DNA of 64,000 bases from an uncultured Microbacterium sp. (GCF_937927635.1 NZ_CALBRW010000025.1:156207-220206), one strand, 5' to 3'; shown: positions 6,878 through 15,927, counted from the stretch's first letter. A program made the numbers and translations. The notes: generated from the letters alone by a model not told the origin.

Positions 6878-9145
6878 GTCGGATGCCGCCGCGTGGGCGC
6901 CTGCCGTGAGCATGGCCGTGGTGACGCGACGGCGGTTGCGTCCCTGCCCCGGCGCCTTCGGCTCGGGCAGCGCATCCAGGACGGAGTCCAGGAGCTGCTC
7001 CGCCTCGGTCTTCGGCCCCTTGTGATCCGAGCCCCGCTTCCGGCGGCTCTTCTTGGGGCGCTCGTGCACGACGGGGACCTCGGCCTGCTCGGCGACGACC
7101 ACGGGCACCTCGCCCGCGACGGGGGCGATGGTGGACGCCGCGATCGCGGCCAGCGCCGACTTCGCGCCCTCGGTGATGCCGTGGGTGCTGCCGGCCGGAG
7201 CCTGCGCGGGCGCCGGTGCGGCGGACTGCTGCGACGATGACGACGAGCCGCCACGCGAGCGACGCCCCTGGTTGCCGCCGTTGTTGGACGATCCGCCGCC
7301 GCGGTGCTTGATCACGGGATCGTGGTGCACGACCACGCCGCGGCCCGCGCAGACCTCGCAGGCCTCGCTGAAGGTCTCCAGCAGGCCCAGGCCGAGCTTC
7401 TTGCGGGTCATCTGCACCAGGCCGAGCGAGGTGACCTCGGCCACCTGGTGCTTGGTGCGGTCGCGGCTCAGGCACTCCACCAGACGGCGCAGCACCAGGT
7501 CGCGGTTGGACTCGAGCACCATGTCGATGAAGTCGACGACGATGATGCCGCCGACGTCGCGCAGGCGCAGCTGGCGGACGATCTCCTCGGCCGCCTCGAG
7601 GTTGTTCTTGGTGACGGTCTCCTCGAGGTTGCCGCCGGTGCCGACGAACTTGCCGGTGTTGACGTCGATGACCGTCATGGCCTCGGTGCGGTCGATGACC
7701 AGCGAGCCGCCGGAGGGCAGCCACACCTTGCGGTCCAGCGCCTTCTCGATCTGCTCGGTGATGCGGTACGCGTCGAACGGGTCGACGTCGTCGGTGTAGG
7801 TCTCCACCCGCTCCAGCAGATCGGGGGCGACGCTCTCCAGGTAGGCGCTGATGGTGCGATGCGCGTCATCGCCCTGGATGGTCATGCGCGCGAAGTCCTC
7901 GTTGAAGACGTCGCGGACGATCTTGACCAGCAGGTCGGGCTCGGCGTGCAGCAGCGCCGGGGCCTGCTGGTTCTGCACGAGCTTCTGGATGTGCTCCCAC
8001 TGCGCGGTCAGGCGCTGCACGTCGCGGGTCAACTGCTCCTCGGTGGCGCCCTCGGCCGCAGTGCGGACGATCACGCCGGAGGACTCCGGCAGCACCTCCT
8101 TGAGGATGCGCTTCAGGCGCGCGCGCTCGTTGTCGGGGAGCTTGCGGGAAATGCCGTTCATCGATCCGCCCGGCACGTACACGAGGTAGCGGCCGGGCAG
8201 CGAGACCTGGCTGGTCAGCCGGGCGCCCTTGTGGCCCACCGGGTCCTTGGTCACCTGCACCAGCACGCGGTCGCCCGGCTTGAGCGCGAGCTCGATACGG
8301 CGCGGCTGGTTGCCGGTCTCCACGGAATCCCAGTCGACCTCGCCGGAGTACAGCACGGCATTGCGCCCGCGGCCGATGTCGACGAAGGCCGCCTCCATGC
8401 TGGGCAGCACGTTCTGCACGCGGCCGAGGTACACGTTGCCGATCAGTGACGCGTCCTGATTGCGCGCGACGTAGTGCTCGACGAGCACGTTGTCCTCGAG
8501 CACGCCGATCTGCGTGCGGCCGTTCTTGGCGCGCACGACCATCATCCGGTCGACGGACTCGCGGCGGGCGAGGAACTCGGCCTCGGTGACCACGGGGCGC
8601 CGGCGTCCGGCATCCCGTCCGTCACGACGGCGCTGCTTCTTGGCCTCCAGGCGCGTGGAGCCCTTGATGGCCTTCGGCTCGGTGATGTACTCCACCGTGT
8701 GCTGGCGCTGGCGGCGGTCGTCGCGTCCGTCACGGCCCTCGCCGTCGGATCCGCGACGACGGCTGCGGCGTCGTGAGAACGCGGAGCCGCTGTCGTCGTC
8801 CTCGTCGTGGTGGTGGTCCACCGCGGGAAGTGCCACGATCTCGGGCGCGTAGAAGTGCAGCTGCGTCGACACCTGCGAGACGAACACCTCGGGCAGCAGC
8901 CCCAGCGTCACGGCCGTGACCGGCTTCGGCTCCTCGGGCTCGGCCGGCTTCTCGGGCTCGGCAGCCTTCTCAGGCTCGGCAGCCTTCTCAGGCTCGGCAG
9001 CCTTCTCAGGCTCGGCCGGCTTCTCTGACTCGGCAGGCTGCTCCGGCTCAGCCGACTGCTCCGGCTCAGCGGACTCCTCGACTACCGGCTGCGCCGGCGT
9101 CTCGTCGAGGATAGGGGTGGTCTTGTCATCATTCTCATCGGCCAT
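6842..9145 (-). CDS. rne: Ribonuclease E/G
   Basis: Single-strand endoribonuclease for mRNA decay and rRNA maturation. The 767-residue protein, from MADENDDKT, has a disordered acidic N-terminus with EPEKAA repeats (about residues 23-74) and an Arg/Asp-rich linker. An S1 domain (GNVYLGRVQNVLPSMEAAFVDIG, about 225-250) and the catalytic core follow. DVNTGKF and VDFIDM hold the Mg-binding acidic residues and CEVCAGRG is the Zn-link. The C-terminus is a basic, Gln/Ser-rich tail. The start has a GAG-rich ribosome site; upstream in-frame ATGs would extend into the leader. The core-in-the-middle layout is usual for actinobacterial RNase E. Confidence 0.96.
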   Translation of the reverse strand: MADENDDKTTPILDETPAQPVVEESAEPEQSAEPEQPAESEKPAEPEKAAEPEKAAEPEKAAEPEKPAEPEEPKPVTAVTLGLLPEVFVSQVSTQLHFYAPEIVALPAVDHHHDEDDDSGSAFSRRRSRRRGSDGEGRDGRDDRRQRQHTVEYITEPKAIKGSTRLEAKKQRRRDGRDAGRRRPVVTEAEFLARRESVDRMMVVRAKNGRTQIGVLEDNVLVEHYVARNQDASLIGNVYLGRVQNVLPSMEAAFVDIGRGRNAVLYSGEVDWDSVETGNQPRRIELALKPGDRVLVQVTKDPVGHKGARLTSQVSLPGRYLVYVPGGSMNGISRKLPDNERARLKRILKEVLPESSGVIVRTAAEGATEEQLTRDVQRLTAQWEHIQKLVQNQQAPALLHAEPDLLVKIVRDVFNEDFARMTIQGDDAHRTISAYLESVAPDLLERVETYTDDVDPFDAYRITEQIEKALDRKVWLPSGGSLVIDRTEAMTVIDVNTGKFVGTGGNLEETVTKNNLEAAEEIVRQLRLRDVGGIIVVDFIDMVLESNRDLVLRRLVECLSRDRTKHQVAEVTSLGLVQMTRKKLGLGLLETFSEACEVCAGRGVVVHHDPVIKHRGGGSSNNGGNQGRRSRGGSSSSSQQSAAPAPAQAPAGSTHGITEGAKSALAAIAASTIAPVAGEVPVVVAEQAEVPVVHERPKKSRRKRGSDHKGPKTEAEQLLDSVLDALPEPKAPGQGRNRRRVTTAMLTAGAHAAASDSVALPSPDAQS
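8924..9079 (-). repeat. Tandem 15-base coding repeats in the rne 5' region
   Basis: Units translating as AEPEK-A, AEPEQ-S or AESEK-P repeat about ten times. The central copies (gcagccttctcaggctcg on the plus strand) are identical at DNA level. Such arrays can change copy number by slippage; the acidic linker length may vary between strains. Confidence 0.85.
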
Positions 9146-9317
9146 CTCGGGCTGACTCCCTGCGCGGGCACTGCGTGCGCCGCGGAAACTCGTGCGGCTG
9201 TACTGCGGCCGCGAACTCAATCGGCATGCGATCGGCGCTGTCGCCGGATCACGTGGGGCGTAGCACCCCGAAGTCTTGTCGATGCGATCGCGATTCCTCG
9301 CGACGACACCTTCGTTC

Positions 9318-9323
9318 ATTATC
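9318..9323 (-). promoter_or_regulatory. Predicted -10 element of rne
   Basis: GATAAT on the minus strand about 170 bases before the rne ATG. If used, the mRNA has a leader of about 165 nt. The -35 is not clear. Confidence 0.4.
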
Positions 9324-9401
9324 GCATCCCGATCGCGCTGACGCCGCATCGTGGCGACACGCGCGCGTCCGCTCTCACACCGATCGCATAGCCCACGCTG
9401 G

Positions 9402-9407
9402 GATAAT
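9402..9407 (+). promoter_or_regulatory. Predicted leaderless -10 element of the VKOR gene
   Basis: GATAAT followed by six bases and the ATG. No clear -35 hexamer. Confidence 0.45.
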
Positions 9408-9413
9408 CCCGAT

Positions 9414-10022
9414 ATGAGCGCGCAGAGGACACGTCATATCGGCTACGGCATCTGGCTCATCATCGCCAGTCTCGCGGGCTGGTGGGCGGCATTCCAGCTC
9501 ACTCTCGACAAGTTCACGACGCTGGAGAACCCGGACGCAGCTCTGGGCTGCAACATCAGCGTGTTCCTGTCGTGCGGCACGAACCTGGAGTCCTGGCAGG
9601 GGTCGGTGTTCGGGTTCCCGAACCCGATCATCGGCGTGGCCGGCTGGATGGCCGTGCTCGTCATGGGCGTGGCCGTGATCGCCGGCGTGAGGTTCCCGCG
9701 CTGGTTCTGGGGTCTGTTCGGCCTGGGGATCCTGTTCTCGTTCGTGTTCATCGCCTGGCTGATCGGGCAGAGCTTCTTCGACCTGCACACGCTGTGCCCG
9801 TGGTGCGGAGTGACCTACCTGGCGGTGATCCCGACCTTCCTGGCGACGATCGCGGAGCTCGGCCGCAACGGCACGTTCTCCCGGCGCCCCTCCGTGCAGC
9901 ACGCCTTCGGCCGCCTGATGGCCTGGGTGCCGCTGGCATCCGTCATCATGTTCGCGATGATCGTGGCGCTCGCGCAGTTCGCCGGCGTCGACCTGCTCGG
10001 CGAGGTCGCACGGATGCTGTGA
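9414..10022 (+). CDS. Vitamin K epoxide reductase (VKOR) family membrane protein
   Basis: Membrane quinone-linked enzyme that re-oxidises DsbA-like thiol oxidoreductases in actinobacteria, which lack DsbB. The 202-residue protein has about five hydrophobic segments. It carries the active-site CPWC (near residue 130) and an external loop pair of Cys (GCNISVFLSCG, near residues 44-54), the four-Cys set of VKOR. PNPIIG near residue 75 is also typical. No fused or adjacent thioredoxin domain is present. GATAAT ends six bases before the ATG and no ribosome site is visible, so the mRNA is probably leaderless. Confidence 0.92.
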   Translation: MSAQRTRHIGYGIWLIIASLAGWWAAFQLTLDKFTTLENPDAALGCNISVFLSCGTNLESWQGSVFGFPNPIIGVAGWMAVLVMGVAVIAGVRFPRWFWGLFGLGILFSFVFIAWLIGQSFFDLHTLCPWCGVTYLAVIPTFLATIAELGRNGTFSRRPSVQHAFGRLMAWVPLASVIMFAMIVALAQFAGVDLLGEVARML

Positions 10023-10041
10023 TCCGCTGACGGCCGCAGAT

Positions 10042-10079
10042 ATGAAGAAGGAGACGTCCTCGGACGTCCCCTTCTTCAT
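10042..10079. terminator. Bidirectional hairpin between VKOR gene and ndk
   Basis: GAAGAAGGAGACGT pairs with ACGTCCCCTTCTTC (one mismatch) across a six-base loop. The two genes converge here, and the A/T-rich base of the stem gives a short T-run on either strand, so it can serve both. Confidence 0.8.
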
Positions 10080-10094
10080 GCAGTCGTTCCGGTG

Positions 10095-10511
10095 TCAGCC
10101 GAACCAGATGCCCAGCTCGCGCTGAGCGGACTCGGGCGAGTCGGAGCCGTGCACGAGGTTCTGCTGCACGGCCAGGCCCCAGTCGCGGCCGAAGTCGCCG
10201 CGGATGGTGCCGGGGGCGGCGGAGGTCGGGTCGGTGGTGCCGGCGAGAGACCGGAAGCCCTCGATGACGCGGTTGCCAGCGAGGCGGATCGCGACCGACG
10301 GGCCCGACATCATGAACTCGATGAGCGGCTCGTAGAACGGCTTGCCCAGGTGCTCCTCGTAGTGCTTCGCGAGCACGTCGCGGTCGGGCTCGACCAGGCG
10401 GATGTCGACGAGGGCGTAGCCCTTCGCCTCGATGCGGGCGAGGATCGTGCCGGTCAGTCCGCGGGCGACGCCGTCGGGCTTGACGAGGACGAGGGTTTCT
10501 TCAGTGGCCAT
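10095..10511 (-). CDS. ndk: Nucleoside diphosphate kinase
   Basis: Exchanges the terminal phosphate between nucleoside tri- and diphosphates through a phospho-His. The 138-residue protein begins MATEETLVLVKPDGVARG. The usual catalytic His block NxxHGSD is seen as NLVHGSDSPESAQRE near residues 114-128. GPSVAIRLAGNRVIEGFRSLAGTTDP is the nucleotide-binding stretch. The start ATG lies inside the end of the DUF4233 gene (11-base overlap), so it is the last gene of the ileS-folC-DUF4233-ndk unit. Confidence 0.98.
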   Translation of the reverse strand: MATEETLVLVKPDGVARGLTGTILARIEAKGYALVDIRLVEPDRDVLAKHYEEHLGKPFYEPLIEFMMSGPSVAIRLAGNRVIEGFRSLAGTTDPTSAAPGTIRGDFGRDWGLAVQQNLVHGSDSPESAQRELGIWFG

Positions 10512-10920
10512 GTCTTTCGCTTCCTGTCTGAGACTCGGTGGGGTTCTGCGGCGGGGTGTGCCTGCGGTCCATCCGAGCCCCCATGATCGTCGCATAGCCC
10601 CACATGCCGCCGAAAATCAGAGCGACCAGGGCGATGGCGGGGACGAGGATCGCGGATGCCAGGACGATCCCCTGCAGAATCCAGCCGGCGACCATGGCGC
10701 CGGGGCGCGCGATGGCACCCGCCACCGCGATCAGCAGCACACCCAGCGCGACACCGCCGACGATCCCCCACCAGTCCGGGACCGTGTCCGGCAGCGCCTT
10801 GAGCCCGTAGACGGTGAGACCTGCGAGGAAGACCACGACCGACTCGAAGCCCAGCACGATCGCGCCGAGCTTCTGGGCCAGCGTGCGCGGCGCGCGCGCC
10901 TTCTGCGTACGAGCGCTCAT
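10501..10920 (-). CDS. DUF4233 membrane protein
   Basis: A 139-residue protein with four hydrophobic helices (about residues 17-35, 45-65, 68-88 and 91-110) between charged ends. A membrane protein of this type between folC and ndk is characteristic of actinobacteria and is catalogued as DUF4233. Its function is unknown. Start ATG overlaps the folC stop as ATGA; a second in-frame ATG three codons upstream is possible. The coupling to folC suggests a role tied to that operon, but nothing in the sequence shows what. Confidence 0.88.
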   Translation of the reverse strand: MSARTQKARAPRTLAQKLGAIVLGFESVVVFLAGLTVYGLKALPDTVPDWWGIVGGVALGVLLIAVAGAIARPGAMVAGWILQGIVLASAILVPAIALVALIFGGMWGYATIMGARMDRRHTPPQNPTESQTGSERHGH

Positions 10921-12269
10921 CCGCGCCATCCGCTCTTCCAGTCCTCCTCCTCGGAGAGCAGGATCGCCTCCCCTGCGAGGTGGATCGAGCCGGCGATGAT
11001 GACGGCGCGGCGCTCGGAGGCGGACGCCCACTCGCGGGCCGCATCCACGGCATCCGCAAGGGTCGGATGCACGCTGGCACGGCGCCCGCGCTCTTCGACG
11101 AGGTCGGCGAGGGCGTCGGCCTCCTCGGCGCGCACGGAGTCGACCGTGGTGGTGAACACCTCGGTGACCTCGGGCAGCAACTGATCGACGATGCCCGCGG
11201 TGTCCTTGTCGGCGAAGATGCCGAGCACCAGGCCCCACTCGTCGAAGTCGAAGCTGTCCTTCAGCGCCTGGGCGAGGGAGGCGGCGCCGTGCGGGTTGTG
11301 CGCGGCATCCACCACGACGGTCGGCGCGACGCCGAGCAGCTGCAGTCGGCCCGGAGAGGTCGATCCGTGCAGTCCGTCCGAGACGATGTCGGCGGCGATG
11401 GGCTGCTCCCCGGCTCCGATCAGCGACTCGACCGCGGCGACGGCGAGGGCGGCGTTGTGGCCCTGGTGCGCGCCGTACAGCGGCAGGTACTCGTCGGGGT
11501 ACTCCCCCGCCAGGCCCCGGATGCTGATCATCTGGCCGCCCACGGCCAATGCCTGCGCGGACAGCCCGAACCGGTCGCCCTCGAAGGCGATGGTGGCGTG
11601 CTTGTCCGCGGCGAACCGCCGCAGCACGGCCTCGGCCTCCGGACGCTGCTGGGCGGAGACCACCAGTGCGCCCTCCTTGATGATGCCGGCCTTGACGGTG
11701 GCGATCTTCTCGATCGTGTCGCCGAGACGGTCGGCGTGGTCCATGTCGATGGGCGCGAACACCGCCACGTCGCCGTCGGCGGTGTTGGTGGAGTCCCACT
11801 CGCCGCCCATGCCGACCTCCAGCACCAGCACGTCGACCGGCGCGTCGGCCGCGGCCACGAACGCCAGCACGGTGAGCAGCTCGAAGAACGTCAGCGGGGC
11901 GTCGCCCGCCGCCTCGAGCTCGGCATCCACGATCGCGATGAACGGCTCGATCTCATCCCAGGCGTCGGCGATCGCGGCATCCGCGATGGGCTCGCCGTCG
12001 ATCATGATGCGCTCCGTGAAGCGCTTCAGGTGCGGGCTGGTGAACAGTCCGGTGCGCAGCCCGTGGGCGCGCAGCAGGCTATCGATCATCCGGGCCGTGG
12101 ACGTCTTGCCGTTGGTGCCCGTGATGTGCACCACGCGGTAGGTGCGCTGCGGGTCGTCCAGAAGCGTCAGGATGCGGGCGACCCGCTCCTTGCGAGGCTG
12201 CACCCAGCGCTCCCCCGCGCGCTCCAGGAGCTTGTCGTAGACGGCGTCGGCACGCTGGACGTCGCTCAT
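10917..12269 (-). CDS. folC: Dihydrofolate synthase / folylpolyglutamate synthase
   Basis: Adds glutamate to dihydropteroate and to folates, ATP-dependent, Mur-ligase superfamily. The 450-residue protein begins MSDVQRADAVYDKLL. P-loop HITGTNGKTSTARM lies near residues 47-60. TSPHLKRFTERI, GGEWDSTN and the C-terminal VDAAHNPHGAASLA are the family blocks. Start ATG overlaps the ileS stop as ATGA, and the ORF continuing upstream in frame is an ileS shadow. It is second in the T-box controlled ileS unit. Confidence 0.97.
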   Translation of the reverse strand: MSDVQRADAVYDKLLERAGERWVQPRKERVARILTLLDDPQRTYRVVHITGTNGKTSTARMIDSLLRAHGLRTGLFTSPHLKRFTERIMIDGEPIADAAIADAWDEIEPFIAIVDAELEAAGDAPLTFFELLTVLAFVAAADAPVDVLVLEVGMGGEWDSTNTADGDVAVFAPIDMDHADRLGDTIEKIATVKAGIIKEGALVVSAQQRPEAEAVLRRFAADKHATIAFEGDRFGLSAQALAVGGQMISIRGLAGEYPDEYLPLYGAHQGHNAALAVAAVESLIGAGEQPIAADIVSDGLHGSTSPGRLQLLGVAPTVVVDAAHNPHGAASLAQALKDSFDFDEWGLVLGIFADKDTAGIVDQLLPEVTEVFTTTVDSVRAEEADALADLVEERGRRASVHPTLADAVDAAREWASASERRAVIIAGSIHLAGEAILLSEEEDWKSGWRG

Positions 12270-15200
12270 GCGCCACCTCCGATCCTGCTGACGGCCACCG
12301 TGAACGCGTCGCGGTTGGCGTAGACGCCCTTGCCGATCTCGGCGGTGTACTCGCTGTCGGCGAGCTCGTCGCCGGCACGCAGCAGGCTGTGCTCGAGTGC
12401 GAGGGTCTCGCCGGCGACATCCGCCAGCTCGAACGCCTGCTGCACGGCATCCGCATCCGCGGCATCCGCGAACCGCAGCTGCAGGCGGATGCGGTCGCTG
12501 ACGTCGAAACCGGCCTTCTTGCGGGTGTCCTGCACAGCGCGGATCACGTCGCGGGCCAGGCCCTCGGCTTCCAGCTCGGGAGTGGTGGCGGTGTCCAGCA
12601 GCACGAAGCCGCCGTCGGGCACCAGCGCCAGGGCCTCGCCCGCAGGACGCCCGGTGGTCTCCAGCACGAGTTCGTACTCCTGCGGCTCGAGCGCGACGCC
12701 GCCGGCGACGACCTGGCCCTTCCACTCCTTCCACTGCCCGGCCTTGGCGGCGGCGATCACGCGCTGCACGTCCTTGCCCAGGCGCGGACCGGCTGCGCGG
12801 GCGTTCACGCTCAGGCGGTGGCTGATGCCGTACTCGCTCGCGGTGCCCTCGCCCAGTTGCACGAACTCGACGGACTTGACGTTGAGTTCCTCGCGCAGGA
12901 TGTCCTCGAACTGGCCGAGGCTCTCCGCCAGCGGCGAGACGACCGTGAGGCGCGCCAGCGGCAGGCGCACGCGCAGCTTCTCCTTCTTGCGCAGCGCGTT
13001 GCCCACGCTGGAGAGCTCGCGCACGGCGTCCATGGCGTCGCGCACGTCATCGGCGGCGGGGAACAGATCGGCATCCGGCCAGTCGGTCAGGTGCACGCTG
13101 CGTCCGCCGGTCAGGCCCTGCCAGATGCGCTCGCTGATCAGGGGCACCAGAGGGGCCGCCACGCGGGTCAGCGTCTCCAGCACCGTGTACAGCGTGTCGA
13201 AAGCCTGGGTGTCGGTGCCCTCCCAGAAGCGGTCGCGGGAGCGGCGGATGTACCAGTTGGTCAGCACCTCCGCGAAGTCGCGCAGGCGAGCGGATGCCGT
13301 GGTCGAGTCCAGGCCCTCCAGGTCGGCGCGCACCTCGCGGACCAGGTCGCCGAGTCGGGCCAGGATGTAGCGGTCCAGCACGTCCGTGGAGTCTGTGCGC
13401 CAGGTGGCCTCGTAACCGCCCTCCGTCGCAGCGTTGGCGTAGGTGGCGAAGAAGTACCACGAGTTCCACAGCGGGAGCAGGAACTCCCGCACGCCCGAGC
13501 GGATGCCCTCCTCCGTGACGGCGAGGTTGCCGCCGCGCAGCACGGAGCTGGACATCAGGAACCAGCGCATGGCGTCGGAGCCGTCGCGGTCGAGCACCTC
13601 GCTGACGTCGGGGTAGTTGCGCAGCGACTTGGACATCTTGTAGCCGTCGCTGCCCAGCACGATGCCGTGGCAGGCCACGCCGCTGAAGGCGGGGCGGTCG
13701 AACAGCGCGGTGGAGAGCGCGTGCATCACGTAGAACCAGCCGCGGGTCTGTCCGATGTACTCCACGATGAAGTCCGCGGGCGCGTGCGTGTCGAACCACT
13801 CCTGGTTCTCGAACGGGTAGTGCACCTGCGCGTACGGCATCGAGCCGGAGTCGAACCACACGTCGAAGACGTCCTCGATGCGGCGCATCGTGGACTTCCC
13901 GGTGGGGTCGTCGGGGTTCGGCCGGGTGAGCTCGTCGATGTACGGGCGGTGCAGGTCCACCTCGCCGTCGGCGTTGTGCGGCAGGCGCCCGAAATCGCGC
14001 TCCAGCTCGGCCAGCGAGCCGTACGCGTCCACGCGCGGGTGCTCCGGGTCGTCGCTCTTCCAGATCGGGATGGGCGAGCCCCAGTAGCGGTTGCGGCTGA
14101 TCGACCAGTCGCGCGCGCCCTCGAGCCACTTGCCGAACTGGCCGTGCTTGACGTTCTCAGGCACCCAGGTGATCTGCTCGTTGTTCGCCAGCATCCGGTC
14201 CTTGAAGTCCGTGACGCGCACGAACCAACTGGACACGGCCTTGTAGATCAGGGGGTTCCGGCATCGCCAGCAGTGCGGGTAGGAGTGCACGTAGCTCTGC
14301 TCGCGCAGCATCCGTCCCTCGGCCTGCAGCAGCCGGATCAGCGGACGATTGGCGTCCATCCACAGCATGCCGGCGACCTCGGTGACGTTCGGCAGGAACT
14401 TTCCGCCGTCGTCGAGGGAGAGGATGGTCGGGATGCCGGCGGCGTTCGTCACGCGCTGGTCGTCCTCACCATAGGCGGGCGCCTGGTGCACGATGCCGGT
14501 GCCGTCGGTGGTCGTGACGTAGTCGTCGACGAGGATGCGCCAGGCATTCTCGGTGCCCCAGGTCTCGGTGTCGGCGTAGTAGTCGAACAGACGGTCGTAG
14601 GTGATGTCCTCGAGGTCGCGACCGAGGTGGGTGGCCTCGACGGCGGCGAGCGCGTCGGCGGCGGACTCGTAGCCGAGGTCCTTGGCGTAACCGCCCAGCA
14701 GTTCGCGCGCGATCAGGTAGCGATGCGCGGCGGTCTCGACGACATCGTCGCCCGCCACCACGTCGGCCGCGCCGTCGGGACCCGCCGGCACCACGACGTA
14801 CTCGATGTCGGGCCCCACGACCAGTGCCAGGTTGGTCGGCAGGGTCCACGGCGTGGTGGTCCAGGCCAGGGCGCGCACCGCGGTGAGGCCCAGCGTCTCG
14901 GCCTTCGCACCGGTGAGCGGGAAGGTGACGGTGACCGACGGGTCCTGACGGTCCTGGTAGACGTCGTCGTCCATGCGCAGCTCGTGATTGGACAGCGGCG
15001 TCTCATCGCGCCAGCAGTACGGCAGCACGCGGTAGCCCTCATAGGCGAGGTCCTTGTCGTAGAGCGTCTTGAACGCCCACAGCACGCTCTCCATGTAGCC
15101 GAGGTCGAGCGTCTTGTAACCGCGCTCGAAGTCCACCCAGCGGGCCTGGCGGGTGACATAGTCCTGCCACTCGCGGGTGTAGGCCAGCACCGAGTCGCGC

Positions 15201-15592
15201 GCCTTCGCGTTGAAGACGTCGATGCCCATGTCCTCGATCTCGTGCTTCTCGGTGAGCCCGAGCTGCTTCATCGCCTCGAGCTCGGCGGGCAGACCGTGGG
15301 TGTCCCAGCCGAACACGCGGTCGACCTTCTTGCCCAGCATGGTCTGGAACCGCGGGAACAGGTCCTTGGCGTAGCCGGTGAGCAGGTGCCCGTAGTGCGG
15401 CAGTCCGTTGGCGAACGGCGGGCCGTCGTAGAAGACCCACTCCTCGGCATCCTCGCGCTGCGCGATGGACGCCCGGAAGGTGTCGTCGTTCTTCCAGAAC
15501 TCGAGCACCTCGGTCTCGATCTCGGGGAATCGCGGACTCGGGGTGACGGCGGCCGGGCCGAACGCGGTGCCGGCTGTGCGCGGGTATGTCAT
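12266..15592 (-). CDS. ileS: Isoleucyl-tRNA synthetase, eukaryote-like (type 2) form
   Basis: Class I aminoacyl-tRNA synthetase. At 1108 residues it is longer than the about 940-residue bacterial type 1. The ATP motif reads HYGH (residues 66-69, in GLPHYGHLL) instead of HIGH, and KMSKSLRNYPD follows near residue 652. This combination marks the type 2 clade, whose members are usually insensitive to mupirocin (family knowledge, not shown here). The insertion with the editing domain and the anticodon-binding C-terminus are complete. The start ATG (MTYPRTAGT) is chosen because the T-box leader ends just before it. Regulated by that T-box. Confidence 0.97.
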   Translation of the reverse strand: MTYPRTAGTAFGPAAVTPSPRFPEIETEVLEFWKNDDTFRASIAQREDAEEWVFYDGPPFANGLPHYGHLLTGYAKDLFPRFQTMLGKKVDRVFGWDTHGLPAELEAMKQLGLTEKHEIEDMGIDVFNAKARDSVLAYTREWQDYVTRQARWVDFERGYKTLDLGYMESVLWAFKTLYDKDLAYEGYRVLPYCWRDETPLSNHELRMDDDVYQDRQDPSVTVTFPLTGAKAETLGLTAVRALAWTTTPWTLPTNLALVVGPDIEYVVVPAGPDGAADVVAGDDVVETAAHRYLIARELLGGYAKDLGYESAADALAAVEATHLGRDLEDITYDRLFDYYADTETWGTENAWRILVDDYVTTTDGTGIVHQAPAYGEDDQRVTNAAGIPTILSLDDGGKFLPNVTEVAGMLWMDANRPLIRLLQAEGRMLREQSYVHSYPHCWRCRNPLIYKAVSSWFVRVTDFKDRMLANNEQITWVPENVKHGQFGKWLEGARDWSISRNRYWGSPIPIWKSDDPEHPRVDAYGSLAELERDFGRLPHNADGEVDLHRPYIDELTRPNPDDPTGKSTMRRIEDVFDVWFDSGSMPYAQVHYPFENQEWFDTHAPADFIVEYIGQTRGWFYVMHALSTALFDRPAFSGVACHGIVLGSDGYKMSKSLRNYPDVSEVLDRDGSDAMRWFLMSSSVLRGGNLAVTEEGIRSGVREFLLPLWNSWYFFATYANAATEGGYEATWRTDSTDVLDRYILARLGDLVREVRADLEGLDSTTASARLRDFAEVLTNWYIRRSRDRFWEGTDTQAFDTLYTVLETLTRVAAPLVPLISERIWQGLTGGRSVHLTDWPDADLFPAADDVRDAMDAVRELSSVGNALRKKEKLRVRLPLARLTVVSPLAESLGQFEDILREELNVKSVEFVQLGEGTASEYGISHRLSVNARAAGPRLGKDVQRVIAAAKAGQWKEWKGQVVAGGVALEPQEYELVLETTGRPAGEALALVPDGGFVLLDTATTPELEAEGLARDVIRAVQDTRKKAGFDVSDRIRLQLRFADAADADAVQQAFELADVAGETLALEHSLLRAGDELADSEYTAEIGKGVYANRDAFTVAVSRIGGGA

Positions 15593-15785
15593 CGTCTCTC
15601 GCAGTGGTCGTGGGCGGATGCTGCTGCGAGGACGGCCTGACGGCCGCGGTACCACCTCGCTTGACGCCTCGCGGCATCCACTCTCACTGCGGCGATGACG
15701 GGCCTGCCCCGCTCGGTTCTAGTGACCCCGCCGAAGCGAAGCGTTCTTCCGAGAGCTCCCCGGTGATGGCCGGATCAGCGCTTGT
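15593..15785 (-). promoter_or_regulatory. Translational T-box riboswitch of ileS
   Basis: The minus strand carries the T-box core AGGTGGTACCGCGG at 15657-15644. It is flanked by GCGAGG and CCTCGC, which close the antisequestrator stem. Upstream is the short actinobacterial Stem I, CTGATCCGGCCATCACCGGG, then CGGAAGAACGC. Its specifier position reads ATC (15767-15765), an Ile codon, matching the downstream gene. Uncharged tRNA-Ile should pair with both and free the ribosome site; actinobacterial ileS T-boxes act on translation rather than termination (established for mycobacterial and Nocardia examples). No terminator U-tract is present. Confidence 0.93.
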
Positions 15786-15791
15786 CCGGCC

Positions 15792-15797
15792 ATTCTA
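15792..15797 (-). promoter_or_regulatory. Predicted -10 element of the ileS operon
   Basis: TAGAAT on the minus strand, placed so that transcription would begin about ten bases before Stem I of the T-box. The -35 region is GC-rich and not recognisable. Confidence 0.6.
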
Positions 15798-15836
15798 CGC
15801 GCATCCCGCCGCCGCTCGCTGTGCGTCACCGCCTCC

Positions 15837-15922
15837 GAGCGCTTCGCGCGGAGATGTGCACCAGCCGCAGACGGATGCCGCGATTCCACCCGCGCGAAGC
15901 GCACTCCTCCGCGCAAGGCGCA
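15837..15922 (+). repeat. 86-bp inverted-end repeat, copy 1
   Basis: Starts gagcgcttcgcgcggagatg and ends with gcgcaaggcgca. The outer part GCGCTTCGCGCGG is complementary to CCGCGCGAAGCGC about 35 bases later. It matches copy 2 at 80 of 86 positions (aligned by eye) in the same orientation. It lies five bases past the stop codon of the DUF559 gene and next to the ileS promoter. Confidence 0.85.
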
Positions 15923-15927
15923 TGGCC

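Noticed and set aside
8924..9079. CRISPR-like array
   Set aside because: The repeats are tandem coding units without spacers. No CRISPR array or cas gene is present in the window.
10501..11799. A 432-codon frame containing the DUF4233 gene as a larger protein
   Set aside because: The upstream part is folC out of frame; the ATGA junction sets the start at 10920.
12389..15640. A 1083-codon open frame antisense to ileS
   Set aside because: Long antisense frames are expected at this GC content. The translation is Val/Gly/His/Arg-rich with no motif, while the opposite strand has a complete IleRS.
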